In this document: piece by piece, positions 44,979 through 52,463 of the stretch
Layout: each line of letters opens with the position of its first letter
Numbering within the stretch: the first letter of the stretch is position 1
Origin: DASQBT01 sp963746955
Lineage (GTDB): Bacteria; Pseudomonadota; Gammaproteobacteria; Burkholderiales; Thiobacillaceae
DNA length: 64,000 nucleotides
Direction of reading: 5' to 3'
Assembly (NCBI GenBank): GCA_963746955.1
Contig: CAVVDR010000009.1
Coordinates: 62,001-126,000 of the forward strand
Position numbers and translations under genes: made by a program
Notes under the pieces: generated by a model
Seen by the model: the letters and a program-made list of their open reading frames with translations, nothing else
Database searches by the model: none
Told to the model about the DNA's origin: nothing

Positions 44979-45140
44979 GCTGCGGGATTGTCCTGGGGGC
45001 CGGGTTTCATTTGCGCAGATCGCCCGTTTGCCTGATCAGGTCAAAGCAAAGCAGGATTGAGCTGGGACAGTGATCTTTTTGCGCTGCTTCCGCGGTCGCA
45101 TGGCGCTCGTCCATCGGCCCATGGGACCGTCCTCATGCCA

Positions 45141-45692
45141 TTAGGACTGGAGTCGGATGAAATGTTCCCGGTAATACTTGAGCTCTTCGATGGACTCATA
45201 GATGTCGGCCAGGGCCTCGTGCTTGCTGGCCTTTTTGAATCCCTCGGACAGCCCCGGCCGCCAGCGTTTGGCCAGTTCCTTGAGCGTACTCACGTCCAGA
45301 TTGCGATAGTGAAAATAGGCCTCCAGCCTGGGCATGCAACGCGCAAGAAAACGTCGATCCTGGCAAATGGAATTCCCGCACATTGGAGATGCCCGCTCCG
45401 GGACATGCTGCTTCAGGAATTCAAGCATCTGGATCTCCACCGCCGTCTCATCCAGCGTCGAGGCCTTGACCTTGTCGATCAGTCCCGACTTGCCATGGGT
45501 TCCCTTGTTCCACGCATCCATGGCGTCAAGCACGCTGTCCGCCTGATGTACGACCAGGACAGGCGCTTCCGCAAGCGTATTGAGTTCGGCATCGGTCACG
45601 ACCAGCGCCACTTCGATGATGCGATCGCTTTCCGGCAACAGCCCGGTCATTTCCATGTCGATCCAGATTAGATTGGAAGCGTTCGGTGGCAT
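45141..45692 (-). CDS. orn: Oligoribonuclease
   Basis: DEDDh exonuclease that degrades 2-5-mer RNAs and the linear pGpG from c-di-GMP breakdown. From the ATG at 45692 the product has 183 residues: NLIWIDMEMTGL with the first Asp and Glu, ASPMCGNSICQDRRFLARCMP, NLDVSTLKELAKRW and HEALADIYESIEEL with the final His and Asp. The longer frame adds 12 residues without family support. It may complete c-di-GMP turnover started by the EAL protein at 20021 (inference). Confidence 0.95.
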   Translation of the reverse strand: MPPNASNLIWIDMEMTGLLPESDRIIEVALVVTDAELNTLAEAPVLVVHQADSVLDAMDAWNKGTHGKSGLIDKVKASTLDETAVEIQMLEFLKQHVPERASPMCGNSICQDRRFLARCMPRLEAYFHYRNLDVSTLKELAKRWRPGLSEGFKKASKHEALADIYESIEELKYYREHFIRLQS

Positions 45693-45793
45693 AACAGTCT
45701 TTCGGCAAAAGTGAAAATTCTCGCGCAAGCCGGTAGCATAAACTTTTGCCGCCCGCCATAATCAAACCAATAGTAATTCACAGGAGATATTCC

Positions 45794-46099
45794 ATGAACC
45801 GAAAATGGGTGATCGCGTTGGCGCTGGGTGCAGCGAGCGTGACGGCAGGCGCTGCAGACAAGGTTGATCCCGCACACGGGCAAGCGCTCTTGGAGAAGAG
45901 CTGCATGTCCTGCCACGTTTCCATGTATGGCGGCGATGGCAGCGAAGTCTATCTGCGCCCAAATCACATCATCAAGAACCGTGCCCAGCTCTTGGGCAGG
46001 GTTGCGGCCTGCAACGCCAATACCGGCGCCGGCTGGTTCCCCGAAGAAGAGGCTGATGTGGCTGCCTATCTCAATCAGAAGTACTACAAATTCAAGTAG
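45794..46099 (+). CDS. Small periplasmic monohaem cytochrome c
   Basis: 101 residues from the ATG with CAGGAGATATT upstream. Signal peptide (MNRKWVIALALGAASVTAGA), then a haem site SCMSCH (Cys37, Cys40, His41), a glycine-rich GGDGSEVY stretch and a C-terminal helix (EEEADVAAYLNQKYYKFK). A single further Cys (VAACNANTGAGWF) is unusual for a soluble class I cytochrome c. A likely sixth ligand is Met44 or another Met; not certain. Divergent from orn and 17 bases before the pterin dehydratase, so likely an operon. Confidence 0.9.
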   Translation: MNRKWVIALALGAASVTAGAADKVDPAHGQALLEKSCMSCHVSMYGGDGSEVYLRPNHIIKNRAQLLGRVAACNANTGAGWFPEEEADVAAYLNQKYYKFK

Positions 46100-46116
46100 T
46101 TAAATAAGGAAGGCTT

Positions 46117-46458
46117 ATGTCAGAGATTGCGCAAGAACTGGCCCGCAAGAAATGCGCTCCCTGTGAAGGCGGGGTTGCGCCCTTGACCGATGCCCAGATT
46201 GCTCCCCTGCTTAAGGGCCTGGCGGGTTGGGCCAGGGATGGAGTGAAAATCTTCAAGGAGTTCAAGTTCAAGGATCACTACCAGACCCAGGCCTTTGCTA
46301 ATGCGGTGATGTGGGTGTCGCACCGCGAGGACCACCATCCCTACCTGATCGTCGGTTACAACACCTGCAGGGTGGAATACTGGACCCACGCAATTGGCGG
46401 CCTTTCCGAGAACGACTTCATCTGTGCCGCCAAGGTGGATGCCTTGTTTGACATTTAG
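46117..46458 (+). CDS. phhB: Pterin-4a-carbinolamine dehydratase
   Basis: 113 residues. The core signature is SHREDHHPYLIVGYNTCRVEY, followed by WTHAIGGLSENDFICAAKVD; the paired His and the Trp-Thr-His are the active-site residues of this family. It recycles the pterin cofactor of phenylalanine hydroxylase. No phhA is in this window, and in many bacteria such proteins serve as part of molybdopterin or other systems, so the physiological role is open. Confidence 0.92.
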   Translation: MSEIAQELARKKCAPCEGGVAPLTDAQIAPLLKGLAGWARDGVKIFKEFKFKDHYQTQAFANAVMWVSHREDHHPYLIVGYNTCRVEYWTHAIGGLSENDFICAAKVDALFDI

Positions 46459-46565
46459 AGCAGGCATTCTGCTTGTTTCACCTGAAAAACGGGTTGCAGG
46501 ATGTCAAGACATAGTTATCCTTTTCCGTTAAGCACTTACGATAAGCATGCAAATGCGGAGAAAAC

Positions 46566-46937
46566 ATGGATTGGCTCGGAATCATCAGTGCCCACGTCTT
46601 GTGGAAGAAGCGCCTCCTGGCCTTGCTGGATGGAAGCAGTGACGAGAAATTGGACCCGCAAGCCATCGGAATCGATAACAAATGCGCTTTGGGACAATGG
46701 ATCTACGGCGATGGCCAGACATTTTCCCGCACTGCCTCCTTTGAAGCGGTGCGCACCATGCACGCCGAGTTCCATCGGATGGCCGCCGAGGTGGTCACGC
46801 TTTATCAGGCAGGCAAGATCACTGAAGCCGAGCAGTTGCTCCAGCGCGAATATTCAAGACACTCGGAGAGGCTCAAGCACCGTATCCTGGCCCTCTCGCA
46901 TGAAGTAGGGGCCAGCGATGCCGTACCCCGGTTCTGA
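46566..46937 (+). CDS. Free-standing CZB (chemoreceptor zinc-binding) domain protein
   Basis: 123 residues made almost entirely of one CZB domain. The zinc ligands fit: His10 (AHVLWKKRL), Cys40 (CALGQWIYG), His66 and His70 (MHAEFH). CZB domains usually sit at the C-terminus of chemoreceptors or the N-terminus of diguanylate cyclases and sense zinc or oxidants such as hypochlorite. As a free protein it may act in trans; that is inference. It ends directly before rsgA, so the two are probably co-transcribed. Confidence 0.85.
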   Translation: MDWLGIISAHVLWKKRLLALLDGSSDEKLDPQAIGIDNKCALGQWIYGDGQTFSRTASFEAVRTMHAEFHRMAAEVVTLYQAGKITEAEQLLQREYSRHSERLKHRILALSHEVGASDAVPRF

Positions 46938-47816
46938 GTGCCTGACTTGCTGGGTGTGATTGTGGCGGCCCATGGCCGCCGTTTTATTGTGGACAGTCCG
47001 GACGCCGGCCGCACCAAATGCCTTACCCGCGGGAAGAAGAGCAGTATCATCTGCGGTGACCGGGTTGAGTTCTCGATCATTTCCCCGGGCGAGGGCGTGA
47101 TCGACAGAACCCTGCCACGATCCAGCCTGTTTTTTCGTTCTGACCGGTTCCAGACCAAGGCCATTGCGGCCAACGCCACCCTGATCGTCATCGTGGCCGC
47201 GCCAGTGCCAAGCTACTCGCTTGAACTGATCCAGCGCTGCCTGGTGGCGGCGACAAGTCAGAACTTGCCCGCTTTCATTGTCCTGAACAAGTCGGATCTC
47301 CCGGGCCATGTACAGGCCCTGAACCGACTGCAAGCCATATCAGACATGGGCTATCGCATTCTGCCACTGTGCGCCAAGCTGGACGTTTCAGACCTGCGCG
47401 GCGCAATTGAGGGGCACACCTCGCTTCTGGTCGGTCAGTCCGGCATGGGCAAGTCGACCCTGCTCAATGCCTTGCTGCCCCAAGCTGAGGTTCGTACCAG
47501 AGAGATATCAGTGAGCCTGGACAGCGGCAAGCACACTACCAGCCACAGCGAGTTGTACCATCTGAGCCCCGGCACCGCCCTAATCGACTCCCCCGGTCTG
47601 CAGGAGTTCGCTCTGTTCCACCTCGATCAGGACGCGCTGCAGCAGGCCTTCCCGGATTTCCGTCCTTTCCTGGGCAAATGCCGCTTTCGCAACTGCCGAC
47701 ACACCGCGGAGCCGGAGTGCGCCCTGACGGAAGCGTCGGTTCGGGGCCTGATTTCTCCGCACCGCCTGAAGCTGTTCCGGCAGTTGCTGGCCGAATCCAA
47801 GCCACACCGCCTATAG
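46938..47816 (+). CDS. rsgA: Small-subunit-dependent ribosome GTPase RsgA
   Basis: Circularly permuted GTPase for 30S maturation. 292 residues starting with GTG directly after the CZB stop. OB fold at the N-terminus (CGDRVEFSI), NKSDL (G4) before the P-loop GQSGMGKST (G1), DSPGLQEF (G3) and a zinc finger with Cys, Cys, His and Cys (KCRFRNCRHTAEPECAL). Family order and length are normal. Confidence 0.95.
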   Translation: MPDLLGVIVAAHGRRFIVDSPDAGRTKCLTRGKKSSIICGDRVEFSIISPGEGVIDRTLPRSSLFFRSDRFQTKAIAANATLIVIVAAPVPSYSLELIQRCLVAATSQNLPAFIVLNKSDLPGHVQALNRLQAISDMGYRILPLCAKLDVSDLRGAIEGHTSLLVGQSGMGKSTLLNALLPQAEVRTREISVSLDSGKHTTSHSELYHLSPGTALIDSPGLQEFALFHLDQDALQQAFPDFRPFLGKCRFRNCRHTAEPECALTEASVRGLISPHRLKLFRQLLAESKPHRL

Positions 47817-47841
47817 TGAGAGAACCTCCAATAGGCCAGCC

Positions 47842-48345
47842 GTGCGCATTGTCCCGTACCTGTTTTCTCTGTTGATCTTGCCTGGTCTTGGCCTGGCTGA
47901 AGGGACTTTTGTCCAGACGCCGTACCAGCCGCCAAAGGTCGTGTTCGAGTTCTATTTTGATGATCCGGAGAAGATCGGCAGCGCGCTCTATTGGATCCGC
48001 TCACTGCTCAACCCTCTGATTGAAGCGCCCTATAACTACTCTCCCGAGCAGATGGACATCAAGGTGGTAATACACGGCGCGGAAATCGTGACGGTAGCCA
48101 AGAAGAATGAGGGGAAATACAAGGACGCCGTCGAGCGGATGCGGTATTACGCGAATCTGGGTGTGGAATTCAAGGTGTGCGGCCAGGCGGCAGAGGATTT
48201 TGGCTATCGCGTGAAGGACTTTCAGCCCTTCGTGCAGGTGGTGCCCAATGCCATCACGGAGCTCGCCCACTGGCAGCAACAGGGCTTTGCGCTGATCAAA
48301 CCGGAAATCACCTCGAAGCGATTCCCGATTGAGTCGATACGCTAG
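47842..48345 (+). CDS. Exported DsrE-fold protein
   Basis: 167 residues from a GTG; signal peptide (MRIVPYLFSLLILPGLGLA). The mature part resembles the DsrE/DsrF-like (DUF1791) group: KVVFEFYFDDPEKIGSALYWIRSLLN, MDIKVVIHGAEIVTVAKKN and VEFKVCGQAAEDFGY with one central Cys, followed by FVQVVPNAITELAHWQQQGFALIKPE. Cytoplasmic relatives relay sulfur; the exported group has no settled role. Sulfur handling is a guess from the fold. It lies 25 bases after rsgA and may be read with it. Confidence 0.82.
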   Translation: MRIVPYLFSLLILPGLGLAEGTFVQTPYQPPKVVFEFYFDDPEKIGSALYWIRSLLNPLIEAPYNYSPEQMDIKVVIHGAEIVTVAKKNEGKYKDAVERMRYYANLGVEFKVCGQAAEDFGYRVKDFQPFVQVVPNAITELAHWQQQGFALIKPEITSKRFPIESIR

Positions 48346-48378
48346 GGCCTGATGCGTTAAGAGACGCCGCGGAGAATC

Positions 48379-48813
48379 TTATTCGGGCCAGTGCTTGATA
48401 TAGCGCTTGAGCAGCAGGTTCTCGAAATTCGCCTCTTTCAGGCAGGCGCGGGCCACATCGTGGAAGGAAATGATGCCCACGACGTGATGTTCGTCCAGCA
48501 CCGGCAGATGGCTGATCCTGGACCGGGTCATGACATCCCGCACATAGTCCACCGAATCCTCCATGCTTCCGATCACAGGATCGGTCACCATGATGTCCGA
48601 CACTTTGCCGGTCGCCAGATCGCAGCCTTGTTTGCCCAATGCGCGCAGGATGTCGCGTTCCGTGATCAGGCCCACCATATGGCCGGCGTCCATGATGATC
48701 AGCGACCCAATATCCTGGCTCGCCATCATATTTATGGCATCCGGAATCAGCGTATTGGGAGTGGTTGTTATCAGTTGATCGGCCTTCACTGTCAGCACTT
48801 CGCGTATCAGCAT
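48379..48813 (-). CDS. CBS-pair domain protein
   Basis: 144 residues made of two CBS motifs (about 8-60 and 75-130): TTPNTLIPDAINMMASQDIGSLIIMDAGHMVGLITERDI in part and SRISHLPVLDEHHVVGIISFHDVA. Single CBS pairs bind adenine nucleotides and act as small energy sensors, often for unknown partners. The product begins MLIREVLTVKADQL with no membrane segment. Monocistronic, convergent with the DsrE-like gene. Confidence 0.9.
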   Translation of the reverse strand: MLIREVLTVKADQLITTTPNTLIPDAINMMASQDIGSLIIMDAGHMVGLITERDILRALGKQGCDLATGKVSDIMVTDPVIGSMEDSVDYVRDVMTRSRISHLPVLDEHHVVGIISFHDVARACLKEANFENLLLKRYIKHWPE

Positions 48814-48890
48814 GACTCTCTCCGAGGATGGTTATTCAGCTTGGATGTTTCTTGCCGGTAAGAATAACAGACCCTGATACCACGCCAAAA

Positions 48891-49442
48891 TCAGTACCTG
48901 GCCAGACCTGCTTCAACCTCTCGGCGCGTGTCCCGATCTGCCAGGATTTCAATCAGTTCCAGGGCGAAATCCATCGCCGTGCCCGGCCCACGGGAAGTAA
49001 TGACCGTGCCATCCCTGACCACCGCCTGGTTCTGCAACTCGACATCGGGCAGACCCAGTTTTTCCAATACTCCGGGATAGGCTGTGGCCTTGCGCCCTGA
49101 GAGCAGACCGGCCTCGGCCAGAGCCATGGGCGCCGCACAGATGGCAGCAGTGTACCTGCCTTCGGACGCAAGCCTCTTCAGCAGCGCCTGAACGCGGCCG
49201 TCCTCTTTCAAATGCCGGGCTCCAGGCATTCCGCCCGGCAGCACCACCATGTCAAACTCGTCCCCGAGCACGCTGTCGAGCAGGGCATCCGGAACGAGTT
49301 GGGTGCCACGGCTTGCTTTGATGATGCCAGGCTGCAGCCCGGCCATGACAACCTCGACTCCGGCGCGCCGCAACAGATCAACAATCGTGACAGCTTCGAG
49401 CTCTTCGCACCCTGCCGCCAGTGGAACCAGAACCTTGGCCAT
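48891..49442 (-). CDS. DJ-1/PfpI family protein (YajL-like)
   Basis: 183 residues from the ATG at 49442 with GGAGGCGCAAC upstream. The reactive Cys102 sits in the nucleophile elbow AAICAAPMALAE, with Glu14/Glu15 (GCEELEAV) as acid partner. This pattern matches YajL/DJ-1 oxidative-stress and protein-repair proteins. It starts 10 bases after yajQ, an order that hints at a joint transcript; a functional link is not known. Confidence 0.92.
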   Translation of the reverse strand: MAKVLVPLAAGCEELEAVTIVDLLRRAGVEVVMAGLQPGIIKASRGTQLVPDALLDSVLGDEFDMVVLPGGMPGARHLKEDGRVQALLKRLASEGRYTAAICAAPMALAEAGLLSGRKATAYPGVLEKLGLPDVELQNQAVVRDGTVITSRGPGTAMDFALELIEILADRDTRREVEAGLARY

Positions 49443-49452
49443 GTTGCGCCTC

Positions 49453-49938
49453 CTAATCCCGGAAATTATTGAACTGCAGCGGAAAATCCGAAATGCTCTT
49501 GCGCACCAATTCAATTGCCTCTTGCAGGGTATCCCGCTTGGTGCCCGATACGCGCACCGCTTCGCCCTGGATGCTGGCCTGCACCTTGAGCTTGCTGTCC
49601 TTGACCAGTTTGACGATCCTCTTCGCCAGCTCGGTCTCCACACCTGTTTTCAGCGTGACCAGGCGTTTGACCTTGTTGCCGGAGATTTTTTCCACCTTGC
49701 CCATGTCCAGACACTTTATATCCACGCCTCGCTTGGCCAGTTTGGCATTCAGGATATCCTGCACCTGATTCAGCTTGAAATCATCATCCGCAAAAACCGT
49801 CAGCACATAGCCGGCTTGCTCCACCCGGGCATCGCTGCCCTTGAAATCGAAGCGGGTGGACACTTCCTTGCTGGTTTGCTCCACTGCATTCCTGACTTCC
49901 TGCTGATCCACTTCAGATACGATATCGAAAGACGGCAT
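49453..49938 (-). CDS. yajQ: YajQ-family nucleotide-binding protein
   Basis: 161 residues matching the DUF520/YajQ family: MPSFDIVSEVDQQEVRNAV, TRFDFKGSDARVE, DIKCLDMGKVEKISGNKVK and VRVSGTKRDTLQEAI. Some family members bind c-di-GMP and interact with transcription factors; others are linked to tRNA or nucleotide binding. It precedes the DJ-1-like gene and follows the proteasome homologue by 9 bases. Confidence 0.93.
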   Translation of the reverse strand: MPSFDIVSEVDQQEVRNAVEQTSKEVSTRFDFKGSDARVEQAGYVLTVFADDDFKLNQVQDILNAKLAKRGVDIKCLDMGKVEKISGNKVKRLVTLKTGVETELAKRIVKLVKDSKLKVQASIQGEAVRVSGTKRDTLQEAIELVRKSISDFPLQFNNFRD

Positions 49939-49947
49939 GTCTTTACC

Positions 49948-50520
49948 TCACACTGACAAAGCGATGGTTCTGACGTGCACCGGCACTCCGGTGCGGTCAT
50001 CAAACTCGGCAGCGGTTTCAATTGCGCGGCGGGCAATCTGTTCGGCCGTAAGCTGGCTGGGATATAACGCAAATATCGCTCCCAAGGCCAGTTCCGAGCC
50101 GCTGCCATACGCATAGAAACGCGAGAATTCCTGCACCGAGCGGTGCTCCGCCACGCCAAAAATACCACGCGGATTGGCAATCAGCACGTCCATCTGGCTG
50201 GACTCGATGTCGTCATCCTTGTCTTCTCCGGACTGGAGGAAATATCGCTCCTTGAGGACAGCGTGCAGATGTTGCCAGGTGCGGAAGATTCCCGCTACAT
50301 TGGAAAAATCTGCGTCGACGTCGGGCTCGGCGAAGTAATCCTGCAGGATGGAGATGAAGGTCGTGTAGCCAGTCACCGCAATCAGGCTGTCTCCCACCTG
50401 CAGAATCTTGCCGTGGTTGACCACGTAATGGGCGGATTCTTTGATCGAGCCCCACTTGGTCAGCGTGTCAGCGGCAATCGCCGCCATTCCGTCCTTCTTG
50501 ACGACCGCCAGTGTAGTCAT
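49948..50520 (-). CDS. Proteasome-like peptidase subunit (betaproteobacterial proteasome homologue, BPH, type)
   Basis: 190 residues of the Ntn-hydrolase proteasome fold: MTTLAVVKKDGMAAIAAD, GKILQVGDSLIAVTG, and YAYGSGSELALGA. After loss of Met, Thr2 would be the N-terminal nucleophile and Asp18 falls at the position of Asp17 of mature beta subunits; Lys38 is near Lys33. It is not HslV: no hslU is adjacent and the sequence diverges after the core. It resembles the BPH group known mainly from betaproteobacteria. A ring-forming self-compartmentalised peptidase is likely; substrates are unknown. Confidence 0.83.
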   Translation of the reverse strand: MTTLAVVKKDGMAAIAADTLTKWGSIKESAHYVVNHGKILQVGDSLIAVTGYTTFISILQDYFAEPDVDADFSNVAGIFRTWQHLHAVLKERYFLQSGEDKDDDIESSQMDVLIANPRGIFGVAEHRSVQEFSRFYAYGSGSELALGAIFALYPSQLTAEQIARRAIETAAEFDDRTGVPVHVRTIALSV

Positions 50521-50552
50521 CGCGTCACCCCATAAAGGAACCGGGAATTAGT

Positions 50553-50587
50553 CCCCCTCGCCCTCCGGGAGAGGGCCGGGCTGAGGG
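50553..50587. repeat. GC-rich palindromic repeat (REP-like), copy C
   Basis: Between the proteasome homologue and ppnP: CCCCCTCGCCCTCCGGGAGAGGGCCGGGCTGAGGG in short pieces. Its reverse complement begins CCCTCAGCCCGGCCCTCTCCC, which matches the copy inside ileS (CCCTCACCCCGGCCCTCTCCC) almost base for base in that part. The core forms a hairpin. Confidence 0.65.
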
Positions 50588-50644
50588 AACGGACACGGCG
50601 ATCGCAGCCCTTACGATTCATGGAGAGGGTGGTCGCCATGTCCG

Positions 50645-50959
50645 TTAACCAAAATGGCAAACGTAATGATAAGGTTCGTTCGTCACTTCGATATCGAAGC
50701 TCGAATTGCCCGGCACCTTGAACGACTCGCCCGGACCGTATTCTTTCCAGTCCGCTTGACCGGCCAGTTTGACCCGGCAGCGGCCGTCCACCGTTTCCAT
50801 GATTTCGGGCACCCCGGTATTGAATGTGAGCATGGCGGGCAAAATTACGCCAACTGACTTGCGCGTGCCGTCCGCAAACTGGAGGGTATGCGACACACAC
50901 TTGCCGGCGAAATACACATTGGCCTTCTTTACCACGGCCACGCTGTCAAACTGGGACAT
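50645..50959 (-). CDS. ppnP: Pyrimidine/purine nucleoside phosphorylase (DUF1255)
   Basis: 104-residue cupin-fold enzyme that phosphorolyses several nucleosides. Matching stretches: KANVYFAGKCVSHTLQF, KSVGVILPAMLTFNTGVPEIMETVDGRCRVK in part, YGPGESFKVPGNSSFDIEV and EPYHYVCHFG. The length is normal. It is 2 bases downstream of argG and so probably rides on its transcript. Confidence 0.92.
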   Translation of the reverse strand: MSQFDSVAVVKKANVYFAGKCVSHTLQFADGTRKSVGVILPAMLTFNTGVPEIMETVDGRCRVKLAGQADWKEYGPGESFKVPGNSSFDIEVTNEPYHYVCHFG

Positions 50960-50961
50960 GC

Positions 50962-52185
50962 CTATTTCCTTTTAGTGTCGAGTTGAGCGGCGATGCGCAG
51001 GCGCAGGGCATTGAGCTTGATGAAGCCGGCCGCATCCTTCTGGTCATAGGCCCCCGCATCATCCTCGAAGGTTGCAATGGTCGGGTCGAACAGGGAGTCG
51101 GTTCTGGAATCCCGTCCCGCCACGATGACATTGCCCTTGTAAAGTTTGAGCCGGACCCAGCCATTGACCCGCTGCTGGGTATGATCAATCAGCGCCTGAA
51201 GCGCACGCCGCTCCGGGCTCCACCAGTAGCCGTTATAGATAAGGCTCGCATAGCGCGGCATCAGGTCGTCCTTGAGGTGAGCGGCTTCCCGGTCCAGGGT
51301 GAGAGATTCGATGGCCCGGTGCGCTTTCAGGAGTATGGTTCCACCCGGCGTTTCATAACAGCCGCGCGATTTCATGCCCACGTAGCGGTTTTCCACGAGG
51401 TCCAGCCGGCCGATGCCATGCTTGCCGCCCAGTTGGTTAAGCCTGCCAAGCAACGTCGCCGGACTTTTCCGATCGCCATCAAGCGCAACCGGGTCGCCCT
51501 GTTCAAACTCGATGTCCAGGTACTCCGCGGCATCCGGAGCCTTCTCCGGGGAAACCGTCCAGCGCCACATGTCTTCCTCGGCTTCGGCGGCCGGATCTTC
51601 CAGGTGGCGTCCTTCATAGGATATATGCAGCAGGTTCGCATCCATGGAATACGGGCTGCCGCCCTGGCGATGTTTCATTTCCACCGGAATGCCATGCTGT
51701 TCCGCATAGGCAAGCAATTTTTCTCGTGATAGCAGATCCCATTCGCGCCAGGGGGCAATGATTTTGATGCCTGGCTTCAGGGCGTAGGCGCCCAGCTCAA
51801 AGCGCACCTGATCATTACCCTTGCCGGTGGCGCCATGGGAGATGGCATCCGCGCCGGTCTGATTGGCAATTTCAATCAGCCGCTTGGCGATGAGCGGGCG
51901 GGCAATGGAGGTGCCGAGAAGATATTCACCCTCATAAACCGCATTGGCGCGGAACATGGGGAAAACAAAATCCCGCACGAACTCCTCTTTCAAATCATCG
52001 ACGAAGATTTCCCTGACGCCGAATTGTTGCGCCTTGGCGCGTGCCGGCTCCAGTTCCTCGCCCTGGCCGATATCGGCGGTAAAGGTCACCACTTCGCATT
52101 GATAGACATCCTGCAGCCACTTCAGGATGACCGAGGTATCCAGCCCGCCCGAATACGCGAGGACCACTTTCTTTACGTCACTCAT
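50962..52185 (-). CDS. argG: Argininosuccinate synthase
   Basis: Joins citrulline and aspartate with ATP. 407 residues, with the PP-loop VLAYSGGLDTSVI at 8-20, SHGATGKGNDQVRFEL and SPYSMDANLLHISYEG. Follows a DUF2283 gene and argF on the same strand. Confidence 0.97.
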   Translation of the reverse strand: MSDVKKVVLAYSGGLDTSVILKWLQDVYQCEVVTFTADIGQGEELEPARAKAQQFGVREIFVDDLKEEFVRDFVFPMFRANAVYEGEYLLGTSIARPLIAKRLIEIANQTGADAISHGATGKGNDQVRFELGAYALKPGIKIIAPWREWDLLSREKLLAYAEQHGIPVEMKHRQGGSPYSMDANLLHISYEGRHLEDPAAEAEEDMWRWTVSPEKAPDAAEYLDIEFEQGDPVALDGDRKSPATLLGRLNQLGGKHGIGRLDLVENRYVGMKSRGCYETPGGTILLKAHRAIESLTLDREAAHLKDDLMPRYASLIYNGYWWSPERRALQALIDHTQQRVNGWVRLKLYKGNVIVAGRDSRTDSLFDPTIATFEDDAGAYDQKDAAGFIKLNALRLRIAAQLDTKRK

Positions 52186-52211
52186 GATTCACGCTCAGTT
52201 AATGTGCACGG

Positions 52212-52451
52212 CTAATGTGTGCTGCCCGATTGACTGCGGTCTATCACCTCGACCTGGCCGGGAAAATTGGCAACCTTGAGCAAGTCCATGCGGGATTTTT
52301 CGCTGACCTTTTCGATTTCAATTCCCACGATCCGCCCATCGGCGGCCAGGTTGAGCACCACCCCAGGGTGCGCCTCCCAGGCATGATCCGCATTTTCCGG
52401 ACTCAACTCCAGATAGAGAGAGTCCATGTCCTTGAAGTAAACGAAGTTCAT
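52212..52451 (-). CDS. DUF2283 small protein between argF and argG
   Basis: 79 residues: VYFKDMDSLYLELSP, VVLNLAADGRIVGIEIEKVSEK. The alternation and the G-x-I-V-G-I-E motif fit DUF2283, a family often found near toxin-antitoxin-like loci but with no settled role. It sits 12 bases after argF and 26 bases before argG, so it is expressed with them. A part in arginine synthesis is not implied. Confidence 0.8.
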   Translation of the reverse strand: MNFVYFKDMDSLYLELSPENADHAWEAHPGVVLNLAADGRIVGIEIEKVSEKSRMDLLKVANFPGQVEVIDRSQSGSTH

Positions 52452-52463
52452 GGCCCTTTCACC

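Noticed and set aside
49948..50520. HslV
   Set aside because: No hslU next to it, and the sequence after the catalytic core differs from HslV in the stretches I can compare.
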